Source of the DNA: Streptomyces sp. Ru71 | Lineage (GTDB): Bacteria > Actinomycetota > Actinomycetes > Streptomycetales > Streptomycetaceae | Assembly (NCBI RefSeq): GCF_002920535.1 | Contig: NZ_PQSS01000006.1 | Coordinates: 124,001 to 188,000 of the forward strand | Reading direction: 5' to 3' | Length of the DNA stretch: 64,000 nucleotides | In this document: in pieces, positions 62,757-64,000 of the stretch | Position numbering within the stretch: the stretch's first letter is position 1 | How the letters are laid out: each line of letters opens with the position of its first letter | The notes under the pieces: generated by a model | What the model was told of the DNA's origin: nothing | What the model saw: the letters and a program-made list of their open reading frames with translations, nothing else | Databases searched by the model: none | Made by a program: the position numbers and the translations under genes

Positions 62757-64000
62757 GTGTCGAATGTCAGCCCCAGACTGAAGGCCGCGCCCAGCGCGCC
62801 ACCGGGTCCAGGAGATGCGGTGCCCTGGGCCGCGCTGTCGACCGTCATGATCGGTATGTTCATGGCGATCCTGGACTCGTTCATCGTCGTCGTGGCCGGA
62901 CCGGCCATCCAGGCCGATCTCAAGGCGACCGGGAGCGAGCTCCAATGGGTCCTCGCCGGTTACCAGTTGAGTTACGCGGTCTTGATGATCACCGGCGGCC
63001 GGCTCGCGGACCTGTACGGGCGCAAGCGCGTCTTCGTCATCGGAACGGCGGTCTTCACGCTCTCCTCCATCGCCTGCGCCGTGGCCGGCGATCCGAGCGT
63101 GCTCATCGCTGCCCGCATCGTGCAGGGACTCGGCGCGGCCCTGATGGTCCCGCAGGTCTTCGCCGTCATCACACTGACGGTCTCGGCGCGGAACCGGCAC
63201 CGCGTCTTCGGCGTCCTCGGGGTCGTCCTGGGCATGGCGTCGGTCAGCGGTCAGCTGGTCGGTGGCCTCCTGATCGGCGCGGACCTCTTCGGCTCGGACT
63301 GGCGCTCGGTGTTCTGGGTGAACGTGCCCATCGGGATCGTCACGATCCTGCTGGCCGTCAGGTACGTACCGGAGTCGAGGGCGGAGCACACCCATGAGCT
63401 CGACGCACCCGGCGTGCTGGTCCTCAGTGCGGCCCTGCTGCTGCTCACCTACCCGCTCATCCAGGGGCGGGACGCTGGCTGGCCCTGGTGGGCCTGGGCG
63501 TGCTTCGCGGCCAGCGCGGCGGCGTTCGCGCTCTTCGTCGCGCTGGAGCGAGCGGTCGACCGGCGTGGTGGTGAGCCGCTGATCAAGCTGTCACTCTTCG
63601 CGCAGCGTTCTTTCTCGCTAGGGATCGTGCTCGTCCTCGCCGTCTACGCACTCCTGACCTCGTACTACCTGGCGTTGTCCGTCTCGATGCAGGACGGGCT
63701 CGGCATGTCGGCCCTCGGCGCCGGGCTGGTCTACACGCCGGCCGCGGTGACCTTCTTCGTCTTCAGCATGATCGCCGGACGGATCGTCCCGAGGTACGGC
63801 CGGCGTGTGCTGGAGGTCGGTGCCGTCGTCCTCACGGTCGGCTATCTGACGACCGCCCTGGTCCTGCTGTCCGGGCCACGTCTGACGCCCCTGCTCGTCA
63901 TCCCGACCCTGATGCTGCAGAGCGTGGGAGGCGGGTTGCTGATCACCCCGCTGCTGAATACCGTCCTGGCACGCATCGAACCGCGGTCCGCCGGCATGGC
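62757..64000 (+). CDS. MFS exporter of the EmrB/QacA type (3' end outside window)
   Basis: GTG at 62757 with AAGGGAAG just upstream; 414 codons are visible and the frame is still open at 64000. TM1 has MFMAILDSFIVVVAGPAI (DHA2 motif D1), the loop after TM2 reads GGRLADLYGRKRVFVIG (motif A), and VVLGMASVSGQLVGGLL (motif C) marks a proton antiporter. At least ten membrane segments are visible, consistent with the 14-TM DHA2 group. Probably drug or metabolite efflux. The adjacent divergent signalling protein is not an obvious local regulator. Confidence 0.92.
   Translation, partial: MSNVSPRLKAAPSAPPGPGDAVPWAALSTVMIGMFMAILDSFIVVVAGPAIQADLKATGSELQWVLAGYQLSYAVLMITGGRLADLYGRKRVFVIGTAVFTLSSIACAVAGDPSVLIAARIVQGLGAALMVPQVFAVITLTVSARNRHRVFGVLGVVLGMASVSGQLVGGLLIGADLFGSDWRSVFWVNVPIGIVTILLAVRYVPESRAEHTHELDAPGVLVLSAALLLLTYPLIQGRDAGWPWWAWACFAASAAAFALFVALERAVDRRGGEPLIKLSLFAQRSFSLGIVLVLAVYALLTSYYLALSVSMQDGLGMSALGAGLVYTPAAVTFFVFSMIAGRIVPRYGRRVLEVGAVVLTVGYLTTALVLLSGPRLTPLLVIPTLMLQSVGGGLLITPLLNTVLARIEPRSAGM

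Overview
The window is chromosomal DNA from a high-G+C actinobacterium, almost certainly a Streptomyces. The evidence is third-codon G/C saturation, frequent GTG and TTG starts, AGGAG-type ribosome sites, a CUT1 sugar importer with no ATPase of its own, three SpoIIE-type PP2C phosphatases, and families typical of the genus (DUF6585-like, DUF2235, AzlCD with an Lrp regulator). I see no rRNA, tRNA, CRISPR array, transposase or prophage core. Both ends cut through genes: an AIM24-like gene on the left and an MFS exporter on the right.

Bases 795-15387 (minus strand) form a polysaccharide-utilisation locus. Two very large secreted, multi-domain beta-helix enzymes look like GH87 alpha-1,3-glucanases (mycodextranase/mutanase). 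A lipoprotein sugar-binding protein, two CUT1 permeases and a cytoplasmic GH13 alpha-glucosidase follow, and a LacI regulator heads the locus. The simplest reading is that extracellular alpha-1,3-glucan, for example from fungal walls, is cut to nigero-oligosaccharides, imported (ATPase presumably the shared MsiK, encoded elsewhere) and hydrolysed to glucose under LacI control. Strong hairpins separate the transcription units and also sit between genes inside the importer operon.

Bases 15528-21441 hold mixed metabolism: a PAS/PP2C phosphatase, a phytoene-desaturase-like oxidoreductase, an ornithine-cyclodeaminase-like protein, a PEP-mutase/isocitrate-lyase-like protein and a DUF6585-like membrane protein. 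Bases 21483-27745 are the most unusual part. Three tightly coupled genes encode an ATP-grasp ligase, a protein with a phosphohistidine-like domain ahead of a PPDK-type ATP-grasp and no PEP domain, and an MFS transporter. They lie opposite a divergent PAS-LuxR regulator and look like a compact small-molecule biosynthesis or modification and export unit.

Bases 28219-38755 contain a secreted M4 metalloprotease, an orphan terpene-synthase-like gene, a MerR-controlled class II aldolase/CMD pair with a perfect dyad operator, a Tat-exported protein followed by a 48-residue coiled-coil gene, a dienelactone-hydrolase homologue without its nucleophile, a QacA-type exporter with a divergent tandem-Lrp regulator, and an SNase-like protein. 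Bases 38932-49697 contain an NAGPA-type phosphodiester glycosidase, a scar of two truncated genes (LysR and SDR tails), three coupled hypothetical genes, a ferritin-like protein, a P450, an M48 membrane protease pair and a DUF2235 hydrolase.

Bases 49843-64000 contain a frameshifted FAD monooxygenase, a DoxX protein with a divergent SufR-like Cys-rich regulator, an Lrp/AzlC/AzlD branched-chain amino-acid export module, a thioesterase, a DUF2000 protein, an SDR, two more PP2C phosphatases flanking a secreted gamma-glutamyltransferase, and the start of a drug exporter.
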